Positions 13,978 to 20,975 of a DNA stretch of 20,975 nucleotides are shown here, in pieces. The stretch spans positions 1-20,975 of the forward strand of contig CAKZMS010000419.1 of NCBI GenBank assembly GCA_937128785.1, in the 5' to 3' direction. Positions within the stretch are counted from its first letter, which is position 1. The number at the start of each line of letters is the position of its first letter. The DNA comes from an uncultured Opitutaceae bacterium (lineage in GTDB: Bacteria; Verrucomicrobiota; Verrucomicrobiia; Opitutales; Opitutaceae). The position numbers and the translations under genes were made by a program. Below the pieces are notes generated by a model. It searched no databases and had not been told where the DNA came from. It saw only the letters and a list, made by a program, of their open reading frames with translations.

Positions 13978-16866
13978 ATGTTCGACTTTCTGCTCAAACG
14001 TTTCGCCGGCCGTCATAACCGGAAGTTCCTGGAATCCGTTAAGCCCGTGGTGGCACAGATTAACGAGATCGAAGAGTCGTATCAATCGCTCTCCGAGGAC
14101 CAATTTAAGGCCAAGACGGCTGAATTCCGCCAGCGGGTCAAAGACGGCGAATCCCTCGACGACATTCTCCCCGAGGCATTTGCGGCGGTCAAAAATGCCG
14201 CCCGTCGTCTGGTCGGCACCACCGCGATCGTCAACGAACACGAGCAGACTTGGGACATGGTGCACTTCGATGTGCAGCTCATTGGTGGCCTCGCACTGCA
14301 CCGCGGCAAGATTTCCGAAATGGCGACGGGTGAGGGTAAGACGCTGGTCGCCACCCTGCCGCTCTATCTCAACGCCTTGACCGGTCGCAATTCCCAGCTC
14401 GTCACGGTCAACGACTACCTTGCTCGTCGTGACTCCGAGTGGATGGGGCACCTCTACAAGTATCTCGGACTCACCGTTGGTTGTATCCAGCAACAAATGC
14501 GTCCCGATGTGCGTCGGGAGATGTATGGCTGCGACATCACCTACGGCACCGCTTCTGAATTCGGTTTCGACTACCTGCGCGACAACGGCATGGCCACGCG
14601 CAAGGAGGATCAGGTTCAACGCGATCACTGGTTCTGTATCGTCGACGAAATTGACTCCATCCTCGTCGACGAAGCCCGCACGCCGTTGATCATTTCCGGT
14701 CCTGCTCCCGTCGAGCGCGAGCAGCCGTTCACCAAGCTAAAGCCGACCGTTGAGCGTTTGGTCAACATGCAGAACAAGCTCTGCAACCGGCTTGTCTCCG
14801 AGGCTCGGAAGGTTCTCGACCAGGAAGACGCTTCCGAGGACGACCGCCATGATGCCCTGCGCAAACTTCTGCAGGTAAAGATCGGTCAGCCCAACAACAA
14901 GCAGCTGCTCCGCGCCAAGGAAAACGCCGACATCAACAAGGCGCTCGACAAACTGGATACCGAGATGAGCTCGGATATGCAGAAGGTCGAAATGTTCCGG
15001 CTCAAGGAAGAGCTCTTCTTCGTGATCGACGAAAAGCAACACCAGGCCGACCTCACCGAAATCGGTCGCAAGACGCTGCGCCCCGATGACCCGGATGCGT
15101 TTGTGCTGCCTGACCTCGCGCTCGAACACAGCGCCATCGATGGCGACACCTCACTCACTCCTGAACAACGGGAGGAGAAGAAAAACAAGTCTCACGAGGC
15201 TTACGCGGCGGTCTCCGAAGAGATCCATTCTATTTCCCAGCTCCTGCGGGCTTACTGCATTTACGAGCGCGACGTCGAATACGTGGTGCAGGAAGGGAAG
15301 GTCAACATCGTGGATGAGAACACCGGCCGCGTCATGCCCGGTCGCCGCTGGTCCGACGGACTCCACCAGGCGGTTGAGGCCAAGGAAGGCGTCACCATCG
15401 AGCGCGAGACGCGCACCTATGCTTCGGTTACCATTCAGAACTACTTCCGCATGTATGAGAAGCTGGCCGGTATGACCGGCACGGCGGAAACAGAAGCGGC
15501 GGAGTTCAACGAAATCTACAGTCTCGGCGTGCAGGTCATCCCGACCAACAAGCCGAACATCCGCATCGATAAGAATGACTCCATTTTCAAAACCCGCCGC
15601 GACAAGTTCAACGCGGTGATGAAAGAGATCACCGAAGCCAATAAGCGCGGTCAGCCCGTGCTCGTGGGCACGGTATCCGTCGAGTCATCCGAAGTGCTTT
15701 CACGCATGCTCAAGCGCGCGCAGATCACGCACACCGTGCTCAACGCGAAGTTCCACGAGCAGGAGGCGGACATCGTCGCCCGCGCCGGTCAGCGCGGCTC
15801 CGTCACCATCGCCACCAACATGGCAGGCCGCGGCACCGACATCAAACTCGGCGAAGGCGTGCGTGAAGCGGGCGGTCTCTATGTGATCGGCACCGAACGG
15901 CACGAGTCCCGCCGGATCGACCGCCAGCTGCGGGGCCGTTGCTCGCGTCAGGGTGACCCCGGCACGACCAAGTTTTTCCTCTCTCTTGAGGACAACCTCA
16001 TGCGCTTGTTCCTTCAGGGGAACATCGCCTCGAAGCTCATGGAAGGCTCCATGCGCGAAGGCGAGGAGCTCGAACATTCCCTGCTCAATCGCTCCATCGA
16101 AAGCGCGCAGAAGAAAGTCGAACAACAGAACTTCTCCATTCGAAAACGCCTGCTGCAATACGACGACGTGCTGAACCAACAGCGCGAGGTGATCTACGGT
16201 ATTCGCAATGCCGCGATCCATTCCGAGCGACCCAAGGACATCATCTTCGAACAAATCGAAGAAGAGATCGTCACGCGGATGGAGGCGGCCGGTGTCGACG
16301 ATAAAAACGGTCCGGACGAAGCGTCGCTCGAGTCACTGGCCGGCTGGCTCAACTCTCACTTTCCGGTCGGAGTCAAAGTTCCCGACCTCCAGGGCAAGGA
16401 GTTTGAAGCCCTGCAGGCTGAGCTTCTCGAGCGCGTCAAAAAAGCCTACTCGGTTAAGGAGTCGGCCGAGGTTCCGGAGGCGCTTGGGGCCCTCGAGCGC
16501 TACGTTGTGATCAACTCGATCGACCGGCACTGGCAGGAGCATCTCACCGAGATGGAAGAACTCCGTCGGGCCATCGGTTTGCGCAGCTACGGCCAGAAGG
16601 ATCCGCTCGTCGAATACAAGGGCGAGGCCTTCAAGTATTTCGAAGAGCTCATGAACAACGTGCGGTTGCAGATCTGCACTGGCTTGTTCCGCAGCGCTTC
16701 CAACATTCAATCCTTCGAAAACATGCTGGCGATGCTCAGCCGCGGCGCGAAGACCCAGGGGCCGGAAAATGCGCCGGCTCCCGCCGCCGCCGGCGGACCG
16801 TCGATTCGCACCACCCAGACGGGTGGGGCTTCCGCCGGAAGCCCCGGTGGCAGCAACATCAAATAG
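13978..16866 (+). CDS. secA: Preprotein translocase ATPase SecA (C-terminal SEC-C motif split off)
   Basis: A 962-residue ATPase that drives proteins through SecYEG. It begins [20 protein letters not shown]. Nucleotide-binding domain 1 has [18 protein letters not shown] (Lys121 of Walker A) and the DEAD-like [20 protein letters not shown] (Asp223). The cross-linking domain follows. Between about 265 and 385 is a long charged insertion ([20 protein letters not shown] onward) like those of Bacteroidota and Verrucomicrobiota. Later motifs include [19 protein letters not shown] [37 protein letters not shown] and the [20 protein letters not shown] box. The scaffold and wing domains end [20 protein letters not shown]. 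The reading frame ends at TAG 16864-16866, just before an in-frame SEC-C motif (see 16870). No Shine-Dalgarno site precedes ATG 13978. Confidence 0.97.
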   Translation: MFDFLLKRFAGRHNRKFLESVKPVVAQINEIEESYQSLSEDQFKAKTAEFRQRVKDGESLDDILPEAFAAVKNAARRLVGTTAIVNEHEQTWDMVHFDVQLIGGLALHRGKISEMATGEGKTLVATLPLYLNALTGRNSQLVTVNDYLARRDSEWMGHLYKYLGLTVGCIQQQMRPDVRREMYGCDITYGTASEFGFDYLRDNGMATRKEDQVQRDHWFCIVDEIDSILVDEARTPLIISGPAPVEREQPFTKLKPTVERLVNMQNKLCNRLVSEARKVLDQEDASEDDRHDALRKLLQVKIGQPNNKQLLRAKENADINKALDKLDTEMSSDMQKVEMFRLKEELFFVIDEKQHQADLTEIGRKTLRPDDPDAFVLPDLALEHSAIDGDTSLTPEQREEKKNKSHEAYAAVSEEIHSISQLLRAYCIYERDVEYVVQEGKVNIVDENTGRVMPGRRWSDGLHQAVEAKEGVTIERETRTYASVTIQNYFRMYEKLAGMTGTAETEAAEFNEIYSLGVQVIPTNKPNIRIDKNDSIFKTRRDKFNAVMKEITEANKRGQPVLVGTVSVESSEVLSRMLKRAQITHTVLNAKFHEQEADIVARAGQRGSVTIATNMAGRGTDIKLGEGVREAGGLYVIGTERHESRRIDRQLRGRCSRQGDPGTTKFFLSLEDNLMRLFLQGNIASKLMEGSMREGEELEHSLLNRSIESAQKKVEQQNFSIRKRLLQYDDVLNQQREVIYGIRNAAIHSERPKDIIFEQIEEEIVTRMEAAGVDDKNGPDEASLESLAGWLNSHFPVGVKVPDLQGKEFEALQAELLERVKKAYSVKESAEVPEALGALERYVVINSIDRHWQEHLTEMEELRRAIGLRSYGQKDPLVEYKGEAFKYFEELMNNVRLQICTGLFRSASNIQSFENMLAMLSRGAKTQGPENAPAPAAAGGPSIRTTQTGGASAGSPGGSNIK

Positions 16867-16869
16867 CCC

Positions 16870-16971
16870 ATGCCCAAGCCCCAGCCGGTAAAGGCCAGGC
16901 CCAAGGGAGGCCGCAATGAGCCCGGTCCCTGCGGCAGTGGTAAAAAGTTCAAGCAGTGTCACGGCAAGTAG
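16870..16971 (+). CDS. Detached SEC-C motif after secA, in the same frame (readthrough tail, small gene or decayed end)
   Basis: Directly after the secA TAG, the same frame reads CCC then ATG and codes 33 residues beginning [18 protein letters not shown] and ending [15 protein letters not shown] before TAG 16969-16971. This is the C-terminal zinc-binding SEC-C motif of SecA, which in the family reads RNxPCPCGSGKKYKxCHG and binds SecB and ribosomes. Two changes are clear. A stop codon separates it from SecA, and the first zinc cysteine is Gly (GPC instead of CPC; GGT could come from TGT by one base change). Cys and His of QCH and the second Cys are kept. It has no ribosome-binding site. It may be read by stop-codon readthrough, translated alone, or be unused. 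The motif is certain; its expression is not. Confidence 0.6.
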   Translation: MPKPQPVKARPKGGRNEPGPCGSGKKFKQCHGK

Positions 16972-17045
16972 GGTTCGTCCCGCCGGCAGTCGAAATACTC
17001 GGGTGCGTCTTCCTGTTTTCCTGAGTCCACCATTCCCCTTATCTG

Positions 17046-19085
17046 TTGAGCTCCGCGACTGAAGACTCCCTGCCTCCGTTTCCGGATTACGACAATCCGA
17101 CGCTGCCATTCTGGGAACAGCACGGAAGCTGGCTTGCGCCGTTGGCGGTGTTCCTAGGCACGATTCTGCTGACAGTTGTCGCCTATCCGCCGATGGATGC
17201 GCCCGAAGCGGCCTACGTATTCGCCGTGCCCGCGCTCCTCTGGGCCTACCGGAGTCCCTCGTTCAAGGTCTTCGCTTCGGTTACGCTGGGATCTCAAGTC
17301 GTCGCGTGGTCGATTCTCCTGTTCTGGCTCCATCACGCCACCTGGCCGGGCTACGTGCTCCTGGCACCCATCACCGGACTGTGGGTGGGGAGTTGGTTCA
17401 TTCTGGCTTACTGGATGATGCCACGGATTCTGGGCCTACCCACCATCAACCGCCTGTTTGGCGTGGCGGCGCTCGCGGCCGCATGGGTGTTGATCGAATG
17501 GACGCGCACGTGGCTGCTGACCGGATTTCCGTGGTTGCCGTTGGCGGCCAGCCAGTGGGAGCGCTCCGCTGTGCTTCAGGTCGCATCCTACACCGGGGCG
17601 GGGGGCGTTTCCTTTTTCCTGATGCTCGCCCATCTCGGTTTTGCGGCCTACGGGCACCGCCTCTTTTTCGTGCCGGAGCTCCAGGGACTGAGAAAACGCA
17701 GCCAGGCGTTCATGCTCGGCGTGTTCGGCTTGTTGGTCTGCCTGAGCATTCACGTGCAGGAGTCGGTCAATCGTTCCTACTTCAACGTGCCCGTCGGTCG
17801 CTTCGGGTTTGTGCAGCCCAACGTTCCTCAAGAAGTGAAGTGGGATCCTTCCCGCGGTCCGGACATCGTGCGCACGCTGCAACAATCCACCGCCACCGCG
17901 GCGCAGCGAAATCCTGATCTCATCCTTTGGCCGGAGGCGGTCACGCCGTGGGTCATTACGGGAGGCAATGATCCGGCGGTGCGCGATTTTGTCGAATATA
18001 CTGCCGCCCAGGCCGGCACGCCGCTGCTGGTTGGATCGATCGGTATTGAAGACTCGAATACCACGGGAGGTGACCCCCGCTGGATCAACGGCGTATTCAA
18101 AATCGACCCCAACACCGGGTTGGAGGAGGCCTACTACGTGAAACGGCACCTTGTGCCATTCGGTGAATACGTGCCGCTGCGTGCGCTCCTGGGTTGGTTG
18201 GAAAAGGTGGTGCCGGTGGGCGGTGATTTCATGCCAGGTGATTCCGCCGAGCCTATCTGGGTGGAAACGCGCCATGCCGTTTTGGCCGTCAGCCCGCTCA
18301 TTTGTTATGAGGATACCTACCCGCAATTGGCGCGGGAGAGTGTGCGCGCCGGGAATGATATTTTTGTGGTCCAAACCAACAACGGCTGGTTCGGCGAGGG
18401 CGGTGCGGCCGAACAACACGCCGCGCACAGTGTCCTACGCGCGGTTGAGACGCGACGGCCGGTGCTGCGGGTGGGCAACGCCGGGTGGAGCGGATGGATC
18501 GACGAATTCGGCGCGACTCGGGCGGTCCTGCAAAAGGTCGCCCGCCGCACCCCTGACGGAGTCGTGCGCAATTTTGTTTCGACCAAACCCACCGAAGAAA
18601 ATGGCTCGATCTATTTCCGGGGCGCGGCCGTGGTTGATGTCACGCGCGACAACCGCTGGATCGGACAGGAAAGCTTCTACGTGCGCCACGGTGACTGGTT
18701 TCTCTACGTGTGTTTGGCTCTGACGGTCGGGGGTTATTACCTGATCCGCTCTCGTCATCCGACGGCGCGGAAGCCGGCCGCGAAGGAGTTTGTGGCTGAG
18801 AGGCACCGCACCGAGGTCAGCGACCTTGGTGCGGTGGAGTATCCCCGTCGGCCCGTTCAGGATTCCGCCGTGACGCGCTTCAAGCCGGCGATGGCTTCGC
18901 CGTGGTCCGGCCTCAATTCGAGAGCAGCCTCGAAGTGTTCAGCGGCCTTGGCATTGTCACCCCGCTTCTCGGCGACGAGGGCGAGTTCGACGTGTCCGAG
19001 GAAGGGAACGCGGACCATCACTTCGTCGGCAAATTTTTCCGCTTTATCGGCGCTGCCGCCGGCGATGGGTGGGGCGTTCAGATAG
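17046..19085 (+). CDS. lnt: Apolipoprotein N-acyltransferase
   Basis: A 679-residue inner-membrane enzyme that adds the third acyl chain to lipoproteins. Several hydrophobic segments fill about 28-250. The periplasmic nitrilase domain carries the expected triad: Glu297 in LILWPEAV, Lys366 in YVKRHLVPFGEYVP and Cys420 in PLICYEDTYP. A final transmembrane segment is near WFLYVCLALTVGGYYLI. The start must be TTG 17046 or CTG 17043: an in-frame TGA lies at 17022-17024, and the first hydrophobic segment follows at once. Lnt proteins usually end soon after the last segment, but this frame continues about 95 residues, the last 76 codons (18857-19085) antisense to the TPR gene. The late part (NSRAASKCSAALALSPRFSA) looks like antisense translation, so the natural end may be lost or a frameshift may exist. 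Confidence 0.9.
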   Translation: MSSATEDSLPPFPDYDNPTLPFWEQHGSWLAPLAVFLGTILLTVVAYPPMDAPEAAYVFAVPALLWAYRSPSFKVFASVTLGSQVVAWSILLFWLHHATWPGYVLLAPITGLWVGSWFILAYWMMPRILGLPTINRLFGVAALAAAWVLIEWTRTWLLTGFPWLPLAASQWERSAVLQVASYTGAGGVSFFLMLAHLGFAAYGHRLFFVPELQGLRKRSQAFMLGVFGLLVCLSIHVQESVNRSYFNVPVGRFGFVQPNVPQEVKWDPSRGPDIVRTLQQSTATAAQRNPDLILWPEAVTPWVITGGNDPAVRDFVEYTAAQAGTPLLVGSIGIEDSNTTGGDPRWINGVFKIDPNTGLEEAYYVKRHLVPFGEYVPLRALLGWLEKVVPVGGDFMPGDSAEPIWVETRHAVLAVSPLICYEDTYPQLARESVRAGNDIFVVQTNNGWFGEGGAAEQHAAHSVLRAVETRRPVLRVGNAGWSGWIDEFGATRAVLQKVARRTPDGVVRNFVSTKPTEENGSIYFRGAAVVDVTRDNRWIGQESFYVRHGDWFLYVCLALTVGGYYLIRSRHPTARKPAAKEFVAERHRTEVSDLGAVEYPRRPVQDSAVTRFKPAMASPWSGLNSRAASKCSAALALSPRFSATRASSTCPRKGTRTITSSANFSALSALPPAMGGAFR

Positions 19086-19435
19086 TAGCGGCACTGGCCG
19101 ATCCAGCCAACGATATGATTGGGGTCGATTTCCACCGAGCGCTCGTAGGCTTTGAGCATTTTGCCGGCGATCATACCCTTGGCCATGAAGTTGACCTCAT
19201 TGATCCGCACCGCGAGAGCGTTGGCGTAGTCGGTCTGTAACTGCGCGTCGTCCGGGCTGGTAGCGAGGGCTTGTTCGTAGAGTTTGACGGCGGTTTTGGA
19301 GTCCTGGGCTGCGAGCGCTTCCTTGGCCTGCGCGACGAGTTGTTCGGACGAAACCGCTTCATCAGCGGCTTGGGCGATATAGGTGATGCCGCCAATCAGA
19401 GCGACAATCAGGGCGAATTTGATGATACATTTCAT
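18857..19435 (-). CDS. Exported TPR-repeat protein
   Basis: A 192-residue protein. ATG 19435 gives MKCIIKFALIVALIGGITYI, then AQAADEA, a signal peptide probably cleaved at AQA-AD. A TTG at 19471 would add 12 codons, but those lie within an inverted repeat, so ATG is preferred. Tetratricopeptide helices follow: LVAQAKEALAAQDSKTAVKL, YEQALATSPDDAQLQTDYAN, LKAYERSVEIDPNHIVGWIG, LVAEKRGDNAKAAEHFEAAL and ELRPDHGEAIAGLKR. TPR proteins mediate protein contacts; a specific partner cannot be named. The 3' part overlaps lnt antisense over 229 bases, and there the TPR frame is the credible one. The palindrome at 19459-19485 lies just upstream, so the gene is likely regulated. Confidence 0.85.
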   Translation of the reverse strand: MKCIIKFALIVALIGGITYIAQAADEAVSSEQLVAQAKEALAAQDSKTAVKLYEQALATSPDDAQLQTDYANALAVRINEVNFMAKGMIAGKMLKAYERSVEIDPNHIVGWIGQCRYYLNAPPIAGGSADKAEKFADEVMVRVPFLGHVELALVAEKRGDNAKAAEHFEAALELRPDHGEAIAGLKRVTAES

Positions 19436-19458
19436 AATGATAATGAGTAGTTTATACG

Positions 19459-19485
19459 ATAGTTTAACCAATATGGTTAAACTAT
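19459..19485. promoter_or_regulatory. Perfect 27-base palindrome, likely operator upstream of the TPR gene
   Basis: Arms ATAGTTTAACC (19459-19469) and GGTTAAACTAT (19475-19485) are exact inverted copies around AATAT. A third copy of the half-site core, TAGTTTA, lies at 19448-19454, about 12 bases from the first arm. On the minus strand a TTAACC hexamer inside the palindrome and TATAAA are 18 bases apart and could be -35 and -10, placing the palindrome over the promoter of the TPR gene. The site starts 6 bases past the ADOP permease stop. PadR-type regulators commonly accompany ADOP permeases, but none is in the window. It could instead be a weak terminator, though no T-tract is evident. Confidence 0.6.
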
Positions 19486-19491
19486 TGCGGG

Positions 19492-20975
19492 TTAGGAGGC
19501 TTGTAGGATTGAACTGGGAGAGATGCGGTTGGCGCGGCGGGCGAGGGGGAGTGCGGTGAGGGTGGTGACGAAGGCGATCAGTCCGAACAGCACGAGGTAG
19601 GTGATGGGATCGGCTGGACCGATGCCGAAGAGGCGTCCGCGGAGCAGGAACGTGGTTGGCAGAGCGAAGGCCGCCCCGATGCCCAGTCCAATACCGGTAA
19701 GTCGGATGGCGCGGCCAAGGATGAGGTTGCGAATCGATTTCGGACTGGCGCCCAGCGCGATGCGCACGCCGATCTCGCGGGTGCGTTGCTCAAGGGAGAA
19801 GCGAAGGCTGGCGTGGAGGCCGAACGCGGAGAGGCCGAGGGCCAAGGTGGCGAAGCCCATAAACAGATAGGTGTAGAGGCGGGACTGGGTGGAGGCTTGG
19901 GCGATATTTTCGCTCAAGGCGGTGGGAGCCACGGGAAGGGTGTGATCATGAGCGCGGAGCGCCGCGGCGACGGCTGGTGCCGCAGTGGGTTGATCGAGGC
20001 GAATCAGGAGCGTGGTGAAGAACCAGGGCATCTGGCGGTGCGGCACATAGATTTGGGGGGAAGGGGGTTCGGACAACTGGGTCTGTTTGGTATCGGCCAC
20101 GATGCCGACGATCTCGCGATACTCTCCGCCCATCCACGGAAGGAACATCACGCGTTGGCCGATGGCGTTTTCGTTGGGAAACATGCGGCGGGCATAAGTC
20201 TCGTTGACGATCGCGACGGGCGCACCGTCGGCGTTGTCGAATTCGGTGAAGGTGCGCCCCGCGTGGATCTGGATCTGCAGGGTGTTGAAGAACTGTTCGC
20301 TGACGGGAGCATAGACCGCCTCGACCGCATTGGTGGAATCAGTCGAGGTGCCTTGGCGCCAGCTCGGATAGCTGAGCGTGATGCCATTGAGCGGAGCGCT
20401 GGCGTTGATGGAGGCGGACGAAACCCCCGGCACCTGCTCGATGACATCGATCATGTCTTCGTAGTAGCGAATCAACTCGTCGTTGGTTTCGTAGCGGGTC
20501 ATCGGTGGCGAGAGGCGCAAGGTCATCACGTCCTCGTGATTGAACCCGGGTGGCACCTGATTGAGTCGCACGAGGCTCTGCATCAGCAACATGGCCGCGG
20601 CGAGGACGGTGACGGTCAGCGCGACCTGTCCGGAGACCAAAGGAGATTGCCAACGGGCGATGCCTCCGCCGGTCGCGCCCCGTTGGGCGCCGTCCTTCAG
20701 CCACTCGTTCACATTGGCGCGAGCCAGATGCCAGGCGGGCAAGGCCGAACACAGGAGCGCGCAGAGCAGGGCGGCGCCGGCGCCGACGGCGAGGGCGGGT
20801 CCGCTGAGGGCGACTTCATGGGCCCGGGGCAGGAGCACCGGTGGAATGCTGTTGGCGATGACGGGTAAAGTCGCAGCCGCGATGATCGCGCCGAGGGCGG
20901 CACCGAGCCCGGCCAGCATGACACCTTCGGCGACCACCACCCGGGCCAGGCGACCCGGGGTGGCCCCCAGCGCGA
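19492..20975 (-). CDS. ADOP-type ABC transporter permease (MacB/FtsX family), C-terminal part
   Basis: The frame is open from the right edge to TAA 19494-19492, so the N-terminus lies outside; about 494 codons are visible. The first residues, ALGATPGRLARVVVAEGVML, are the cytoplasmic FtsX motif that precedes a membrane segment, which shows that coding continues beyond the window. Hydrophobic segments are seen at about residues 20-45, 60-85 and 115-140 (numbering visible codons), then a large periplasmic MacB_PCD-like domain with the IVNETYARRMFPNENAIGQR motif. A second FtsX block follows: YLFMGFATLALGLSAFGLHA, then REIGVRIALGASPKSIRNLI, and the last two segments before ARRANRISPSSILQAS. The doubled FtsX layout is that of ADOP permeases of Acidobacteria and Opitutaceae. 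Partner ATPase and substrate are not visible. Confidence 0.88.
   Translation of the reverse strand, partial: ALGATPGRLARVVVAEGVMLAGLGAALGAIIAAATLPVIANSIPPVLLPRAHEVALSGPALAVGAGAALLCALLCSALPAWHLARANVNEWLKDGAQRGATGGGIARWQSPLVSGQVALTVTVLAAAMLLMQSLVRLNQVPPGFNHEDVMTLRLSPPMTRYETNDELIRYYEDMIDVIEQVPGVSSASINASAPLNGITLSYPSWRQGTSTDSTNAVEAVYAPVSEQFFNTLQIQIHAGRTFTEFDNADGAPVAIVNETYARRMFPNENAIGQRVMFLPWMGGEYREIVGIVADTKQTQLSEPPSPQIYVPHRQMPWFFTTLLIRLDQPTAAPAVAAALRAHDHTLPVAPTALSENIAQASTQSRLYTYLFMGFATLALGLSAFGLHASLRFSLEQRTREIGVRIALGASPKSIRNLILGRAIRLTGIGLGIGAAFALPTTFLLRGRLFGIGPADPITYLVLFGLIAFVTTLTALPLARRANRISPSSILQAS

Noticed and set aside
19786..20868. A 360-residue plus-strand open frame opposite the ADOP permease
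   Set aside because: The minus-strand frame has clear FtsX/MacB motifs and membrane segments. The plus frame shows no family motif and is the usual antisense shadow in GC-rich coding DNA.

Overview
The window is about 21 kb of high-GC, densely packed chromosome. The gene set suggests a Gram-negative bacterium of the Verrucomicrobiota, most likely the Opitutaceae. This is an inference from the Lnt lipoprotein acyltransferase, an ADOP/MacB-type permease, an FGly sulfatase, a UXS-type sugar-nucleotide decarboxylase, a SecA with a long acidic insertion, and few Shine-Dalgarno sites. I see no rRNA, tRNA, CRISPR array or intact mobile element.

Layout. 1-444 (-) is the N-terminal end of an exported sulfatase. 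445-1109 has no intact gene but holds a decayed toxin-antitoxin pair on the minus strand. 1110-4689 (+) is a compact run with ATGA overlaps: acpS, an unknown membrane-anchored protein, bifunctional nnrD/nnrE and dprA. It ends at a REP-like hairpin (4696-4747). 4763-6733 (-) carries pabA/trpG, nrdR, an unknown 168-residue gene and a HIT-family gene, with a second inverted repeat (5119-5202) between the last two. tgt (6806-7948, +) diverges from pabA. It converges on an MscS-type channel with a cyclic-nucleotide-binding domain (7935-9443, -). Two exported proteins of the periplasm or outer membrane follow on the minus strand (9592-10524 and the DUF4136-like lipoprotein 10683-11303).

11484-13866 (+) is a UDP-glucuronate decarboxylase followed after 4 bases by a secreted beta-propeller protein. 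secA (13978-16866) is followed in the same frame, after one TAG codon, by a short SEC-C zinc motif whose first cysteine is glycine. lnt (17046-19085, +) starts at TTG and reads 229 bases antisense into a TPR gene (18857-19435, -). A strong 27-base palindrome (19459-19485) lies upstream of the TPR gene. The window ends inside an ADOP-type ABC permease (19492 to beyond 20975, -).

Most genes are housekeeping: cofactor and nucleotide metabolism, tRNA modification, secretion, lipoprotein maturation and DNA uptake. I find no clear new multi-gene system. The strongest unusual signals are the stop-separated SEC-C tail of SecA, a Tgt lacking two of four zinc ligands, the broken toxin-antitoxin pair, the lnt/TPR overlap, and the palindrome upstream of the TPR gene.
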